A stretch of DNA of 50,971 nt from Hungatella sp. (GTDB lineage: Bacteria > Bacillota > Clostridia > Lachnospirales > Lachnospiraceae). The position numbers and the translations under genes were made by a program. The stretch is taken from positions 1-50,971 of the forward strand of contig JAAWBS010000043.1 of the NCBI GenBank assembly GCA_022792815.1, written 5' to 3'. Shown piece after piece: positions 16,490 to 26,915 of this stretch; the first letter of the stretch is position 1, and every line of letters starts with the position of its first letter. The notes beneath the pieces are model-generated. The model saw only the letters and a program-made list of their open reading frames with translations. It was not told the DNA's origin and made no database searches.

Positions 16490-17781
16490 AGGGAAAAAAG
16501 AAACTGATCGTATTTTCGGCGGATGCCATGGTGGGGGAGGACGTGGAGTATCTAAAGACTCTCCCCAATTATAAGCGGTATCTGGAAGGAGGATGCCGGA
16601 TCGAGAGGGTGGCTTCGGTTTACCCTACCATCACCTATCCCTGTCACACCACCATGGCCACCGGGGTGTGGCCGGACAAACACAGGATTCCGGGCAACTG
16701 CCAGTTTATCCCCGGGGCAGACCCGCTGCCCTGGAGGTGGGATTACCGGTTTGTGGAGTGGAAGGAGGATATCTTTACCGCAGCAAAAAAAGCCGGGTAT
16801 ACGACGGCGGCCGTGTTCTGGCCGGTGACAGGCAATCATCCCTACATCGACTATCTGATCGACGAATATTGGACTCAGGGGCCGGAGGACACGCCCCGCC
16901 AGGCCTGGAGACGGATGGGCTCCAGCGAGGAGATGCTGGACATTGTGGAGCGGCATATCGGAGAGAATCAGATTAGGAAGCATCCGCCTACAGAGGAGTT
17001 CATCATCGGCTGTACCTGTGATATCATCCGCCGGTTTCAGCCGGATGTGCTGTTTCTCCACCCGGCCAATATCGACGACTACCGACACAAGACCGGTCTG
17101 TTCAACGACAGAATCCTGGAGGGAATCCGGGAGACGGACAAGTGGATCGGTGAGATCATGAGAGCGGTGGAGGAGGCGGGAGAGCTGGAGAACACTAACT
17201 TGGTGCTGACCAGTGACCACGGACAGCTGGAGATCAAGAGGGTCATCAACATCAATGTGTTTCTGGCGGATCAGGGGCTGATCCGAAAACATGAGGACGG
17301 GTCGTTGAAGGACTGGGACGCCTGGAGCCTGTCCGGAGGCATGTCGGCCGCGGTATACCTGAGAGATCCAAAGGACAGAGAGGTGTATGAAAAGACTTAC
17401 CGGATCTTAAAAGATATGGCCCAGGAGGGGATCTACGGCATCAGCCAGGTGTTCACCAGGGAGGAGGCCAAGGCGCATCACCTGGACGGAGATTTCTCAT
17501 TTATCCTGGAGACAGACGGCTACACGTCCTTTGGGGATGCCATCAACCGCCCTGTGGTGACCAATTATGACCTGGAGGACTACCGCTACGGCAGGGCCAC
17601 CCACGGCTATCTGCCCGGCAAGGGGCCTCAGCCTGTGTTTCTGGCAAAGGGGCCTGATTTCCGGGAAAATGTGACTCTAAAGTCCGGGCGTCTGATCGAT
17701 CAGGCCCCCACCTACGCAAAACTTTTGGGGGTGGAGCTTCCCCGTGCAGACGGAAAACCGCTGGGATGTTTTCTGCGGTAG
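16486..17781 (+). CDS. NPP-type phosphodiesterase (alkaline phosphatase superfamily)
   Basis: A 431-residue cytoplasmic protein of the nucleotide pyrophosphatase/phosphodiesterase branch of the alkaline phosphatase superfamily. The two-metal site can be followed: D13 (FSADAM), nucleophile T48 in YPTITYPCHTTMATG, the D/H pair in NIDDYRHKTG, D/H in SDHGQ and the last His in RATHGYLPG. There is no signal peptide, unlike most secreted NPP enzymes. The GTG start overlaps the kinase stop (GTGA), with AGGAGG eight bases upstream, so the two are translationally coupled. Members cleave phosphodiesters or phosphonate bonds. In this operon a sugar-glycerol phosphodiester is a plausible substrate, because the G1P released would be used by AraM; this is inference. 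Confidence 0.82.
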   Translation: MKGKKKLIVFSADAMVGEDVEYLKTLPNYKRYLEGGCRIERVASVYPTITYPCHTTMATGVWPDKHRIPGNCQFIPGADPLPWRWDYRFVEWKEDIFTAAKKAGYTTAAVFWPVTGNHPYIDYLIDEYWTQGPEDTPRQAWRRMGSSEEMLDIVERHIGENQIRKHPPTEEFIIGCTCDIIRRFQPDVLFLHPANIDDYRHKTGLFNDRILEGIRETDKWIGEIMRAVEEAGELENTNLVLTSDHGQLEIKRVININVFLADQGLIRKHEDGSLKDWDAWSLSGGMSAAVYLRDPKDREVYEKTYRILKDMAQEGIYGISQVFTREEAKAHHLDGDFSFILETDGYTSFGDAINRPVVTNYDLEDYRYGRATHGYLPGKGPQPVFLAKGPDFRENVTLKSGRLIDQAPTYAKLLGVELPRADGKPLGCFLR

Positions 17782-17855
17782 CCGTCAAAGCCAAAGAGTT
17801 TGACTTATGGTTTCCACGAGAATCAATGTTTCATCCATCAGTGAAGGAGGAATCT

Positions 17856-19862
17856 ATGGATTTAGATTTAGAGAGAACATCAGTAAATGCCATTCGGATC
17901 CTGTCGGCGGACATGGTGCAGAAGGCGCAATCCGGCCATCCCGGCCTTCCCTTGGGAGCTGCGGCCATGGCCTATGAGCTGTGGGCTCATCATATGAGCC
18001 ACAACCCGGCAAACCCGAAGTGGGAGAACCGGGATCGCTTCATCCTGTCCGCCGGCCACGGTTCGGCTATGCTCTACTCCCTGCTCCATCTCTTCGGGTA
18101 CGGTCTGACCAGGGAGGACTTAAGACAGTTCAGGCAGGATGGCTCCCTGACTCCGGGCCACCCGGAGTACGGCCACACCACAGGCGTGGAGGCCACCACC
18201 GGTCCTTTGGGGGCAGGTATGGCCATGGCGGTGGGGATGGCCATGGCACAGGCCCATCTGGCGGCGGTGTTCAACCGGCCTGATTTCCCGGTGGTGGACC
18301 ACTACACCTATGTGCTGGGAGGGGACGGCTGCATGATGGAGGGCATCTCCACGGAGGCATTTTCCCTGGCAGGCACACTGGGGCTGGGGAAGCTGATCGT
18401 TCTCTACGACTCCAATCAGATCTCCATCGAGGGAAGCACGGACCTGGCATTTACGGAGGATGTGCAAAAGAAGATGGAGGCACTGGGATTCCAGACCATC
18501 ACTGTGGAGGACGGCAATGACAGGGAGGGCATCGGGGCGGCTATCAGGGCGGCTAAGGAAGACCGGCAGAGGCCTTCCTTCATCACGGTGAAGACTCACA
18601 TCGGCTACGGCTGTCCTGCCAAGGAGGGGAAGCCAAGCGCTCACGGGGAGCCTCTGGGAGAGGACAATGTGGCTGCCCTCAGAGAGAACTTAGGCTGGGA
18701 GAACCGGGAGCCCTTCCAGGTACCGGAGGAGGTGTATGCCCACTACCAGGATCTGGCAGAGGAGCTGGGAGAGACAGAGAAGAGGTGGAATCGGCTGTTT
18801 GACGCTTACCGGACTGAGTACCCGGATCTGGCCCAGCTGTGGGATCGGTACCATGATCCGAATATCGCTCAAACGCTGTATGACGATGAGTCCTACTGGA
18901 CTTTAAGCGGGAAACCGGAGGCAACCAGAAGCCTTTCCGGGACCATGATCGGCAGGCTGAAGGACCGGGTGCCTTCCCTCATCGGAGGTGCGGCGGATCT
19001 GGCGCCCTCCACCAAGACCTACATGAAAGATGAAGGGGATTTTTCCAGGAAGGACTATGCCGGGAGAAACATCCACTTCGGTGTCCGGGAGCTGGCCATG
19101 GCCGCCATCGGCAACGGCCTGGCGCTCCACGGTCTGAGGCCCTTTGTGTCCACGTTTCTGGTGTTCGGAGATTATACTAAGCCCATGGCCAGGCTGTCGG
19201 CACTGATGAAGCTGCCGGTGACCTACGTGTTCACCCACGACAGCATCGGAGTGGGGGAGGACGGGCCCACCCACGAGCCGGTGGAGCAGCTGGCCATGCT
19301 GAGGGCCATGCCGGGGATCCATGTGTTCCGGCCGGCAGACGGGACGGAGACTGCGGCAGCCTGGTACCATGCGGCCGTGTCCAAAGATACCCCCACGGCT
19401 CTGGTGCTGACCAGACAGGCTCTGCCTCAGCTTAAGGGTTCCTCAAAAGAGGCGCTGAGAGGTGGCTATATCCTGGAGGACTCCGAAAAAGAGGTGCCGG
19501 ATGCCATCATCCTGGCCTCCGGATCTGAGGTAAGTCTGGCCGTGGAGGCCAGGAGGCTTCTGACCGGGGAGGGACTGGATGTGAGGGTGGTCAGCATGCC
19601 GTCCATGGACGTGTTTGAGGAACAGCCAGAGGAGTATCGGGAGAAGGTCCTTCCCAGAAGAGTGAGAAACCGGGTGGCCGTAGAGGCCTTGTCAGAATTC
19701 GGCTGGGGGAAATATACGGGACTGGACGGGGCGTGCGTGTGCATGAATCGTTTCGGCGCTTCCGCTCCGGCGGACATTCTGTTCCGGAGATTTGGCTTTA
19801 CACCGGAGCGTGTGGCGGAGGCAGTGAGGAATAACATGACTTTGGGATCTGCAGAACCATGA
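17856..19862 (+). CDS. tkt: Transketolase
   Basis: A 668-residue, full-length thiamine-diphosphate transketolase, moving two-carbon ketol groups between pentose, tetrose, hexose and heptose phosphates. Seen in order: the N-terminal SGHPGLPLGAAAMAYELW, the ThDP/metal-binding GDGCMMEG...LYDSNQISIEG, the pyrimidine domain with FGVRELAMAAIGNGLALHG and THDSIGVGEDGPTHEPVE, and a C-terminal domain ending in FGFTPERVAE. The start is ATG 17856, with GAAGGAGG upstream; an earlier in-frame ATG at 17766 overlaps the phosphodiesterase gene and adds no known domain. Its place in a small sugar operon suggests a pathway-specific copy; whether another transketolase is elsewhere cannot be seen. Confidence 0.96.
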   Translation: MDLDLERTSVNAIRILSADMVQKAQSGHPGLPLGAAAMAYELWAHHMSHNPANPKWENRDRFILSAGHGSAMLYSLLHLFGYGLTREDLRQFRQDGSLTPGHPEYGHTTGVEATTGPLGAGMAMAVGMAMAQAHLAAVFNRPDFPVVDHYTYVLGGDGCMMEGISTEAFSLAGTLGLGKLIVLYDSNQISIEGSTDLAFTEDVQKKMEALGFQTITVEDGNDREGIGAAIRAAKEDRQRPSFITVKTHIGYGCPAKEGKPSAHGEPLGEDNVAALRENLGWENREPFQVPEEVYAHYQDLAEELGETEKRWNRLFDAYRTEYPDLAQLWDRYHDPNIAQTLYDDESYWTLSGKPEATRSLSGTMIGRLKDRVPSLIGGAADLAPSTKTYMKDEGDFSRKDYAGRNIHFGVRELAMAAIGNGLALHGLRPFVSTFLVFGDYTKPMARLSALMKLPVTYVFTHDSIGVGEDGPTHEPVEQLAMLRAMPGIHVFRPADGTETAAAWYHAAVSKDTPTALVLTRQALPQLKGSSKEALRGGYILEDSEKEVPDAIILASGSEVSLAVEARRLLTGEGLDVRVVSMPSMDVFEEQPEEYREKVLPRRVRNRVAVEALSEFGWGKYTGLDGACVCMNRFGASAPADILFRRFGFTPERVAEAVRNNMTLGSAEP

Positions 19863-19901
19863 AAAGGCAGACCGATAGACGGGAAAGGACGAGAGAGAAC
19901 C

Positions 19902-20555
19902 ATGAAATTTTTTGTAGATACGGCCAATGTGGAAGACATCAGGAAGGCCAACGATATGGGGGTCATCTGCGGGGTGACCACCAACCCCTCCCTCATCGCG
20001 AAGGAGGGGAGAGACTTTAAGGAGGTGATCAGGGAGATCACTTCCATCGTGGACGGACCCGTCAGCGGAGAGGTGAAAGCCACGTCCGAGACAGCCGGGC
20101 AGATGATCCGGGAGGGACGGGAGATCGCCGCCATCCATCCCAATATGGTGGTGAAGATTCCCATGACTATAGAGGGCCTGAAGGCGGTGAAAGTCCTGAC
20201 GGCAGAGGGGATCAAGACCAATGTGACTCTGATCTTCAACGCGGCACAGGCCCTTCTGGCGGCCAGGGCAGGCGCCACCTACGTGTCCCCGTTTCTGGGG
20301 CGGTTAGACGACATCTCCATGCCGGGCATCGATCTGATCCGGGAGATCACGGAGATCTTTGAGGTGCATCAGATTGAGACCCAGATCATCGCCGCCAGCA
20401 TCCGCAATTCCATCCATGTCCTGGACTGCGCCAGGGCCGGGGCGGACATCGCCACAGTGCCTTTAAAGGTGCTGGAACAGATGACCATGCACCCGCTGAC
20501 CACCTCGGGCATCCGCAAGTTCCAGGAGGACTACCGGGCAGTGTTCGGGGAGTGA
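19902..20555 (+). CDS. tal: Transaldolase (small, TalC/MipB type)
   Basis: A 217-residue barrel enzyme of the short transaldolase/fructose-6-phosphate aldolase subfamily. The Schiff-base lysine is K85 in VVKIPMT. Two positions separate the activities: where E. coli FsaA has Gln59 and Tyr131, this protein has Glu (E57, in SGEVKAT) and Phe (F131, in SPFLGRLD), both as in true transaldolases. I therefore call it a transaldolase rather than an aldolase. It ends the operon, 39 bases after tkt, and completes non-oxidative pentose phosphate conversion. It is convergent with the activase gene, with only 19 bases between stop codons. Confidence 0.9.
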   Translation: MKFFVDTANVEDIRKANDMGVICGVTTNPSLIAKEGRDFKEVIREITSIVDGPVSGEVKATSETAGQMIREGREIAAIHPNMVVKIPMTIEGLKAVKVLTAEGIKTNVTLIFNAAQALLAARAGATYVSPFLGRLDDISMPGIDLIREITEIFEVHQIETQIIAASIRNSIHVLDCARAGADIATVPLKVLEQMTMHPLTTSGIRKFQEDYRAVFGE

Positions 20556-20574
20556 CGGACTCCCCTGACACCGC

Positions 20575-23500
20575 CTATGACGTCTGATTCAGATTTTTCT
20601 GTGCCGTGGCCAGCATGAGCTTGATCCGGTTTAACTGGTTGACCTCGCTGGCCCCCGGATCATAGTCCACAGCGATGACGTTGGAATCGGGATAGGCCCG
20701 CCTCAGCTCTTTGATGACGCCCTTGCCCACGATGTGGTTGGGCAGGCAGCCAAAGGGCTGAGTGCAGACGATATTCTTCACGCCGCTGTGAATCAGCTCC
20801 AGCATCTCGCCGGTCAAAAACCAGCCCTCCCCCGTCTGATTGCCCAGGGAGACAAATTCCTGCGCCATCCCCGCCAGTTCCTGGATCCGGGCTGGAGCAG
20901 TAAAGTGAGCGCTCTTTCTAAATTCGTTTCTGGCGGCTTTCCGCAGGTATTCCAAAAGAGAAATTCCCACATTGCACAGTCTGGCGGTGGAGATACTGCC
21001 GCCTAAGTTCTCCGCTTTAAAGTTATTGTTGTAGAAGCAGTACAGCAGAAAATCCATCAGATCCGGCATCACCGCCTCGGCGCCCTCGGACTCTAAAAGC
21101 TCCACGATGTGGTTGTTGGCCAGAGGGGAGAACTTTACCAGGATCTCGCCTACGATGCCCACCTTGGGTTTCTTTACGTCAAGTCGGGGAAGATGGTCAA
21201 AATCCCGGATGATCCCCTTGATGTTTCTGTGGAACTCCATCATGGAGGGGGAGCGCTTGGACAGGGAGGCGATACATCGCTTTTTCCATGCCCGGTGAAG
21301 CCGGTCGGCTGCCCCCGGCTCCTTCTCGTAAGGCCGTGTGGCGTAGACCACCCGCATAAAGATGTCCCCGTAGACCACGGCCTGCATGCACTTGATCAGC
21401 ATGGGAACCGTGATCTGGAATCCCGGATTGGTCTCCATGCCGTTGGCATTGATGGAGATCACGGGGATCTGGGCCATGCCGGCTTTCTCCAGGGCCCGGC
21501 GGATAAAGCCGATATAGTTGGAAGCCCGGCAGCCGCCGCCGGTCTGGCTCATGAAGACAGCGGTGCGGTCCAAGTCATAGTTTCCCGACAGAAGGGCTTC
21601 CATCACCTGCCCGATGACAATGAGGGACGGATAGCAGGCATCGTTGTTTACGTACTGGAGCCCCACGTCGATGGCGGACCGGTCGTCATTTTTCAGGATC
21701 TCGATCTGATACCCGAAGGCGCGGATAGCCGGCTCCAGCAGATCAAAGTGGATCGGCGACATCTGAGGGCACAAAAGGGTATAGGTCTTCTTCATCTCCT
21801 TGGTGAAGAGCACCCGGTTGTAGGCGCTGCTCACCATCTTTCTCTCGAAATGATTGATATCCCGGACCTTCAGAGCGGCGATGAGGGAGCGGATGCGGAT
21901 CCGGGCTGCGCCTAAGTTGTTGACCTCATCGATCTTTAAGACCGTATAGATCTTCCCGGCAGCGGAGAGAATATCATGTACCTGATCCGTGGTCACTGCG
22001 TCCAGGCCGCAGCCGAAAGAGTTGAGCTGTACCAGGTCCAGACAGTCGCTGGTCCTCACATAGGAAGCGGCGGCGTAGAGTCTGGAGTGATAGGTCCACT
22101 GGTCCGTGACGATGAGAGGCCTCTCTACCTTCCCCAGATGGGAGACCGCGTCCTCGGTCAGAACCGCCAGCCCGTAGGAGGTGATCATGTCAGGGATGCC
22201 ATGGTGAATCTCCGGGTCCACATGGTAGGGCCGGCCGGCCAGGACGATGCCGTGGCGGTTGTGTTCCTTCAGCCAGGCGATGGTCTCCTCCCCCTTTCGC
22301 TGTAAGTCCAGGCGGGAGTGCCAAAGTTCCAGCCACCCCAAGTGTACGGCAGCCCGGATCTCCTCCGGGGGGATGGAGAACTCTCTGCCAAACTCCTGCA
22401 CCAGTTGGGCGGACAGGATCTCCTCGCTGGTAAATGCCATAAACGGGTTTAAGAACCGGACGCCCTTTTCTGCCAGCTCCTCCACATTGTTCTTGATATT
22501 TTCCGCGTAGGAGGTGACCATAGGGCAGTTGTAGTGGTTGCCCGCTCCCTCCTGCTCCTTTCTCTCGTAAGGGATGCAGGGGTAGAAGATGGTGTGAATC
22601 CCCTGGGCGATGAGCCAGGAGATGTGTCCGTGGACGATCTTGGCCGGGTAGCACTCGGACTCGCTGGGGATGGATTCGATGCCCAGCTCGTAGATCTTCC
22701 TGGTGGACTGGGGGGAGAGCACGGTGCGAAAGCCCAGTTCCTTAAAAAATACGGCCCAGAATGGGTAATTCTCGTAAAAGTTCAGGACTCTCGGGATGCC
22801 GACCGTGCCCCGGTGCGCCAAATCCGGAGTCAGGGACTCATAGTCAAACATGCGCTGGTATTTGTAGTCGAAGAGGTTGGGAACCTCCTTCTTTACCCGC
22901 TCCTTGCCAAGCCCCCGCTCGCAGCGGTTGCCGCTGATAAACTGGCGGCCCCCCTCGAACCGGTTCACCGTCAGGACGCAGCGGTTGGTACAGCCCTTGC
23001 ACCTGGCCATGGAGGTCTCGTATTTCAGGGAGATGATCTTGTCAAGGGGCAGCATGGCGGTCTGACGGCCCTCCTCAAACCGCTCTCTGGCGATGAGGGC
23101 AGCGCCGAAGGCTCCCATGATGCCGGCGATGTCGGGGCGGACCGCCTCACATCCGGATATCTTCTCGAAGCTTCGAAGCACGGCGTCATTGTAGAAAGTG
23201 CCGCCCTGCACCACCACATGGGAGCCTAAGTCTGCCGGGCTGGTGATCTTGATCACCTTGTAGAGGGCATTCTTGATGACAGAGTAGGCCAGGCCGGCGG
23301 AGATGTCGGCCACGGAGGCGCCCTCCTTCTGGGCCTGCTTTACATTGGAATTCATAAATACGGTGCACCGGGTGCCCAGGTCCGTGGGATTTTGGGCAAA
23401 CAGAGCCTCCTTTGCGAAATCCTCCACAGAGTAGTTGAGGGATTTGGCAAAGGTCTCGATGAAGGAGCCGCACCCGGAGGAACAGGCCTCGTTGAGCTGG

Positions 23501-24813
23501 ACGCTGTCCACGGTGTTGTCACGGATCTTGATGCACTTCATATCCTGGCCTCCGATGTCCAGGATACAGTCCACCTCCGGATCAAAAAATGCGGCCGCAT
23601 AGTAGTGGGAGATGGTCTCCACCTCTCCTTCGTCCAGCATCAGGGCGGCCTTTAAGAGAGCCTCCCCGTACCCGGTGGAACAGGACCAGGCGATGCGTGC
23701 CGTGTCGGGCAGCAGGGCCCGGATCTCCCGGACGGAGCGGACGGCGGTAGCCAGGGGACTTCCGTTGTTGTTGCTGTAGAAATGGTACAGGAGAGAACCG
23801 TCCTCTCCCACCAGAGCCACCTTGGTGGTGGTGGAGCCGGCGTCGATGCCAAGATAGCAGTTGCCCTCATAGGAGGAGAGGGGGGACTTGCGGACGCTGT
23901 GACGGTTGTGGCGGTCCACGAACCGGTCATAGTCCTCTTGGCCGCAAAACAGGGGTTCCATCCGCTTCACCTCAAAATCCAGGGCGATGCCTCTGGCCAG
24001 ACGGTCCGCCATATGGTCTAAGGAGACGGATACCTCCTCTTTGCTGTTCATGGCAGCCCCCAGGGCGGCGAACAGGTGGGAGTGGTTCGGCGCGATGATC
24101 TGCTCCCCGGACAGATTCAGAGTGCGGATAAAGGCCTGGCGCAGCTCGGGCAGGAAGTGTAAAGGGCCTCCGAGAAAGGCCACATTGCCTCGGATGGGCT
24201 TGCCGCAGGCCAGGCCGCTGATGGTCTGATTGACCACAGCCTGGAAGATGGAGGCGGCCAGATCCTCCCTGGTAGCCCCCTCGTTGATCAGAGGCTGGAT
24301 GTCGGACTTGGCAAACACGCCGCATCTGGCGGCGATAGGGTATATCATCTGATAATGTGCGGCATATCGGTTGAGACCGGAGGCATCCGTCTGCAGCAGG
24401 GAAGCCATCTGGTCAATAAAAGAGCCGGTACCGCCTGCACAGATTCCGTTCATGCGCTGGTCGATACCGCCGGAAAAATAGATGATCTTGGCATCCTCGC
24501 CTCCCAGTTCGATGGCCACATCGGTCCGGGGCGCCTCTGCCAAAAGAGCTGTGGACACCGCTACCACCTCCTGGACGAAAGGAACTTCCAGATGAGAGGA
24601 CAGGGTCAGCCCTCCGGAGCCGGTGATGGTAGGGTGTACCGTCAGGGCTCCCAGGCTCTCTCTGGCTCGCCCCAAAAGCTGTGCCAGGGTCTCCTGGATG
24701 TTGGCATAGTGTCTCTCGTAATCGGAAAACAGTATATGTTGTGCGCCGTCTGTGATGGCTATTTTTACGGTAGTGGAACCAATATCGATTCCTAAAGAAA
24801 CATAATTATCCAT
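20575..24813 (-). CDS. Giant 2-hydroxyacyl-CoA dehydratase activase-related protein
   Basis: A 1412-residue cytoplasmic protein built of four parts. Two tandem BadF/HgdC-type ATPase domains come first, beginning [13 protein letters not shown] (about 7) and [16 protein letters not shown] (about 323). Each carries the two cysteines that in HgdC hold a bridging [4Fe-4S] cluster (CAGGTGSF...RCGVF and CSSGCGSF...RCTVF). A DUF2229 region follows, with RCKGCTNRC and [11 protein letters not shown], then a C-terminal region resembling dehydratase subunits, containing [12 protein letters not shown]. Such fusions are common in clostridia, but their electron acceptor is generally not known. I start at MDNYVSLG (24813); the extra 46 in-frame codons upstream lack family character, although a good AAAGGAGG lies 22 bases before this start. 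Confidence 0.85.
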   Translation of the reverse strand: MDNYVSLGIDIGSTTVKIAITDGAQHILFSDYERHYANIQETLAQLLGRARESLGALTVHPTITGSGGLTLSSHLEVPFVQEVVAVSTALLAEAPRTDVAIELGGEDAKIIYFSGGIDQRMNGICAGGTGSFIDQMASLLQTDASGLNRYAAHYQMIYPIAARCGVFAKSDIQPLINEGATREDLAASIFQAVVNQTISGLACGKPIRGNVAFLGGPLHFLPELRQAFIRTLNLSGEQIIAPNHSHLFAALGAAMNSKEEVSVSLDHMADRLARGIALDFEVKRMEPLFCGQEDYDRFVDRHNRHSVRKSPLSSYEGNCYLGIDAGSTTTKVALVGEDGSLLYHFYSNNNGSPLATAVRSVREIRALLPDTARIAWSCSTGYGEALLKAALMLDEGEVETISHYYAAAFFDPEVDCILDIGGQDMKCIKIRDNTVDSVQLNEACSSGCGSFIETFAKSLNYSVEDFAKEALFAQNPTDLGTRCTVFMNSNVKQAQKEGASVADISAGLAYSVIKNALYKVIKITSPADLGSHVVVQGGTFYNDAVLRSFEKISGCEAVRPDIAGIMGAFGAALIARERFEEGRQTAMLPLDKIISLKYETSMARCKGCTNRCVLTVNRFEGGRQFISGNRCERGLGKERVKKEVPNLFDYKYQRMFDYESLTPDLAHRGTVGIPRVLNFYENYPFWAVFFKELGFRTVLSPQSTRKIYELGIESIPSESECYPAKIVHGHISWLIAQGIHTIFYPCIPYERKEQEGAGNHYNCPMVTSYAENIKNNVEELAEKGVRFLNPFMAFTSEEILSAQLVQEFGREFSIPPEEIRAAVHLGWLELWHSRLDLQRKGEETIAWLKEHNRHGIVLAGRPYHVDPEIHHGIPDMITSYGLAVLTEDAVSHLGKVERPLIVTDQWTYHSRLYAAASYVRTSDCLDLVQLNSFGCGLDAVTTDQVHDILSAAGKIYTVLKIDEVNNLGAARIRIRSLIAALKVRDINHFERKMVSSAYNRVLFTKEMKKTYTLLCPQMSPIHFDLLEPAIRAFGYQIEILKNDDRSAIDVGLQYVNNDACYPSLIVIGQVMEALLSGNYDLDRTAVFMSQTGGGCRASNYIGFIRRALEKAGMAQIPVISINANGMETNPGFQITVPMLIKCMQAVVYGDIFMRVVYATRPYEKEPGAADRLHRAWKKRCIASLSKRSPSMMEFHRNIKGIIRDFDHLPRLDVKKPKVGIVGEILVKFSPLANNHIVELLESEGAEAVMPDLMDFLLYCFYNNNFKAENLGGSISTARLCNVGISLLEYLRKAARNEFRKSAHFTAPARIQELAGMAQEFVSLGNQTGEGWFLTGEMLELIHSGVKNIVCTQPFGCLPNHIVGKGVIKELRRAYPDSNVIAVDYDPGASEVNQLNRIKLMLATAQKNLNQTS

Positions 24814-25014
24814 ATCATGCGGGGAAAATCCCTGCCTCCTTTGCATAAAAGCATGTTCTGTCTGAAACCGTCCGGACGACACTCCGGGCAGACAGAGGAC
24901 TTTGTGGGAACATACCGTAGCTAGTTTACCATAAAATAAATGAGAAAACAATTGGGGGCAGCTGTAAAAAATGTGTTAACAGGTCATAAAAATATGGTGA
25001 AAGTGCTGATGCAT

Positions 25015-25043
25015 TTGACAAACCTAAAGTCACAAACTATAAT
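25015..25043 (+). promoter_or_regulatory. Consensus promoter of corA
   Basis: TTGACA (25015-25020), a 17-base spacer and TATAAT (25038-25043). The leader is only about 45 bases, so a magnesium riboswitch upstream of this transporter is ruled out. Confidence 0.85.
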
Positions 25044-25094
25044 AATAAAATCAAAGGTGTGCAAAAGAATGCGGACAGGGAAAAGGGTGAGATC

Positions 25095-26030
25095 ATGATT
25101 CAGATCTTTATGACAGAGGATGGAGCGATCCATCAGAAGGATGAAGTACAAAACGGTACCTGGATGGCTCTCACGGATCCCACAGCCACAGAGATTCTGG
25201 AGATTTCGGAAGCCTACGGCATCGATCCGGACCATCTGAGGGCGCCTCTGGACGAGGAGGAGCGGTCCCGTATCGAAGTGGAAGACAACTATACGCTGAT
25301 CCTGGTGGATATCCCTTCCATAGAGGAGAGAAGCGGCAAGGACTGGTATGTGACCATTCCCCTGGGCATCATTATGACAGAGCAGATGATGATCACCGTG
25401 TGCCTGGAGGAGACCCCGATTCTGACCGCCTTTATGGACGGCAGGGTGAAGGAGTTCTACACCTACATGAAGACCCGGTTTATCCTGCAGATCCTCTACA
25501 AGAATGCCTCCATGTTTCTTCAGTACCTGCGGGTCATCGACAAGAAGAGCGACGTGGTGGAACGCAAGCTTCACAAGGCTCAGAAGAATCAGGAGCTGAT
25601 GGAGCTTTTGGAGCTGGAGAAGAGCCTTCTGTATTTTTCCACATCCCTCCGCTCCAATGAGGTGGTGCTGGAGAAGCTGATGAAGACCGACAGGATCAAA
25701 AAGTATCCCGAGGACACGGAGCTTCTGGAGGATGTCATCATCGAGAACAAGCAGGCCATCGAGATGGCCAATATCTACAGCGGCAACCTGAATGTGACCA
25801 CAGAGGCAGTGGCCTCGGTGATCTCCAACAATTTAAACATCGTCATGAAGCTTCTGACCACCATAACCCTGGTGATGGCGATTCCCACCATGGTGGCCAG
25901 CTTTTACGGCATGAATGTGCTGGGGATTCCCTTTGCCGCGCACCCTTACGGGTTCTGGGTGGTCATCGGATTTACGGTGATCCTGTCCCTTGTGGTGACA
26001 CTGATTTTTTCCAAGAAAGACCTGTTTTAA
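25095..26030 (+). CDS. corA: CorA-family divalent cation transporter
   Basis: A 311-residue CorA/MRS2 protein: a large acidic cytoplasmic N-terminal domain, a long helix (about 135-240) leading to the pore, and two membrane helices at the C-terminus. The selectivity motif GMN is at 272-274 (SFYGMNVLG), and the positively charged C-terminal end SKKDLF is typical. It moves Mg2+ or related ions down their electrochemical gradient. The start is ATG 25095, with AAAAGGGTGAG upstream; the in-frame ATG at 25059 is less well placed. The rhomboid-like gene follows after 15 bases. Confidence 0.93.
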   Translation: MIQIFMTEDGAIHQKDEVQNGTWMALTDPTATEILEISEAYGIDPDHLRAPLDEEERSRIEVEDNYTLILVDIPSIEERSGKDWYVTIPLGIIMTEQMMITVCLEETPILTAFMDGRVKEFYTYMKTRFILQILYKNASMFLQYLRVIDKKSDVVERKLHKAQKNQELMELLELEKSLLYFSTSLRSNEVVLEKLMKTDRIKKYPEDTELLEDVIIENKQAIEMANIYSGNLNVTTEAVASVISNNLNIVMKLLTTITLVMAIPTMVASFYGMNVLGIPFAAHPYGFWVVIGFTVILSLVVTLIFSKKDLF

Positions 26031-26045
26031 GAAAAGGACGATCAT

Positions 26046-26903
26046 ATGAAATTTTTTCGCAAATTGGAACAAAAATACGGACGTTACGCCATCAGCAATC
26101 TGATGTATTACATCGTGATTCTCTATGGCATGGGCCTGGTGCTCAACTTGTTTGCCCCCAAGTTTTACTGGGTCTACTTGTCCCTTGACATTGGGGCGAT
26201 TCTCCACGGTCAGATCTGGCGGCTGGTGACATTCCTCATCTATCCGCCGGCTCTGGGAACCTGGGTTCTGGGAGACATCTTTTTCGGCATCCTGGCCCTG
26301 TTTATGTATCACAGCCTAGGGCAGACTCTGGAGAGAGTGTGGGGGTCCTTCCGGTTCAACGTGTTTTTCTTCATGGGCGTCATCGGGCAGATCCTGGCGG
26401 CATTGGTGGGATATCTGGTGTTTCATCAGAGCTACTATATCACCACGGGATTTTTGAATTTTTCCATATTCCTGGCCTTTGCCATCTGTTTTCCGGATGT
26501 GCAGTTTCTGCTGTTTCTGGTGATCCCCATCAAGGCCAAATGGCTGGCCGTGGCAGAGACCGCCGTGTATGCTTACAGTTTCATCAGGGGGAGCGCCAGC
26601 ACCCGGTGCGAGATCATTCTCTCCCTGTTAAATGTGCTTCTGTTTGTGGCTATGACCCGCAATTTCCAGAAGTACAGCCCCAAGGAGATCAAGCGGAAGC
26701 GCAAGTTTCAGAGCCAGATCAAGGTGATGCCCAAGGGCCGCACCATCCATCGGTGTGCCGTCTGCGGCAGAACGGAGCAGGACGACGGGAACCTGGAGTT
26801 CCGCTACTGCTCCAAATGTGCGGGGGGACTGGAGTATTGCCAGGACCATCTCTACACCCATCAGCATGTGACGGAGGAGATCCCCCACCTGCACGACGAC
26901 TAG
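26046..26903 (+). CDS. Rhomboid-fold membrane protein with C-terminal zinc ribbon, probably not a protease
   Basis: A 285-residue protein with about five or six membrane segments between residues 17 and 205. The L1-loop-like GQIWRLVTFLIYP matches the WRL(V/I)T element of rhomboids and derlins. The catalytic GxSG serine motif is absent: the corresponding helix reads TGFLNFSIFLAFAIC, and no partner histidine is evident. The cytoplasmic tail carries a basic stretch (KEIKRKRKF) and a zinc-binding cluster C-x2-C...C-x2-C (RCAVCGRTE...YCSKCAGG) plus several His/Cys at the end. It may be a membrane chaperone or adaptor like other pseudorhomboids. It is 12 bases before pyk and in one transcription unit with corA and probably pyk. 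Confidence 0.75.
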   Translation: MKFFRKLEQKYGRYAISNLMYYIVILYGMGLVLNLFAPKFYWVYLSLDIGAILHGQIWRLVTFLIYPPALGTWVLGDIFFGILALFMYHSLGQTLERVWGSFRFNVFFFMGVIGQILAALVGYLVFHQSYYITTGFLNFSIFLAFAICFPDVQFLLFLVIPIKAKWLAVAETAVYAYSFIRGSASTRCEIILSLLNVLLFVAMTRNFQKYSPKEIKRKRKFQSQIKVMPKGRTIHRCAVCGRTEQDDGNLEFRYCSKCAGGLEYCQDHLYTHQHVTEEIPHLHDD

Positions 26904-26915
26904 AAGGAGGAGATT

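Noticed and set aside
19902..20555. Fructose-6-phosphate aldolase
   Set aside because: The diagnostic Gln and Tyr of FsaA are Glu57 and Phe131 here, as in transaldolases.
25044..25094. Magnesium riboswitch upstream of corA
   Set aside because: The leader between the consensus promoter and the start is only about 45 bases, too short for any magnesium-sensing riboswitch.
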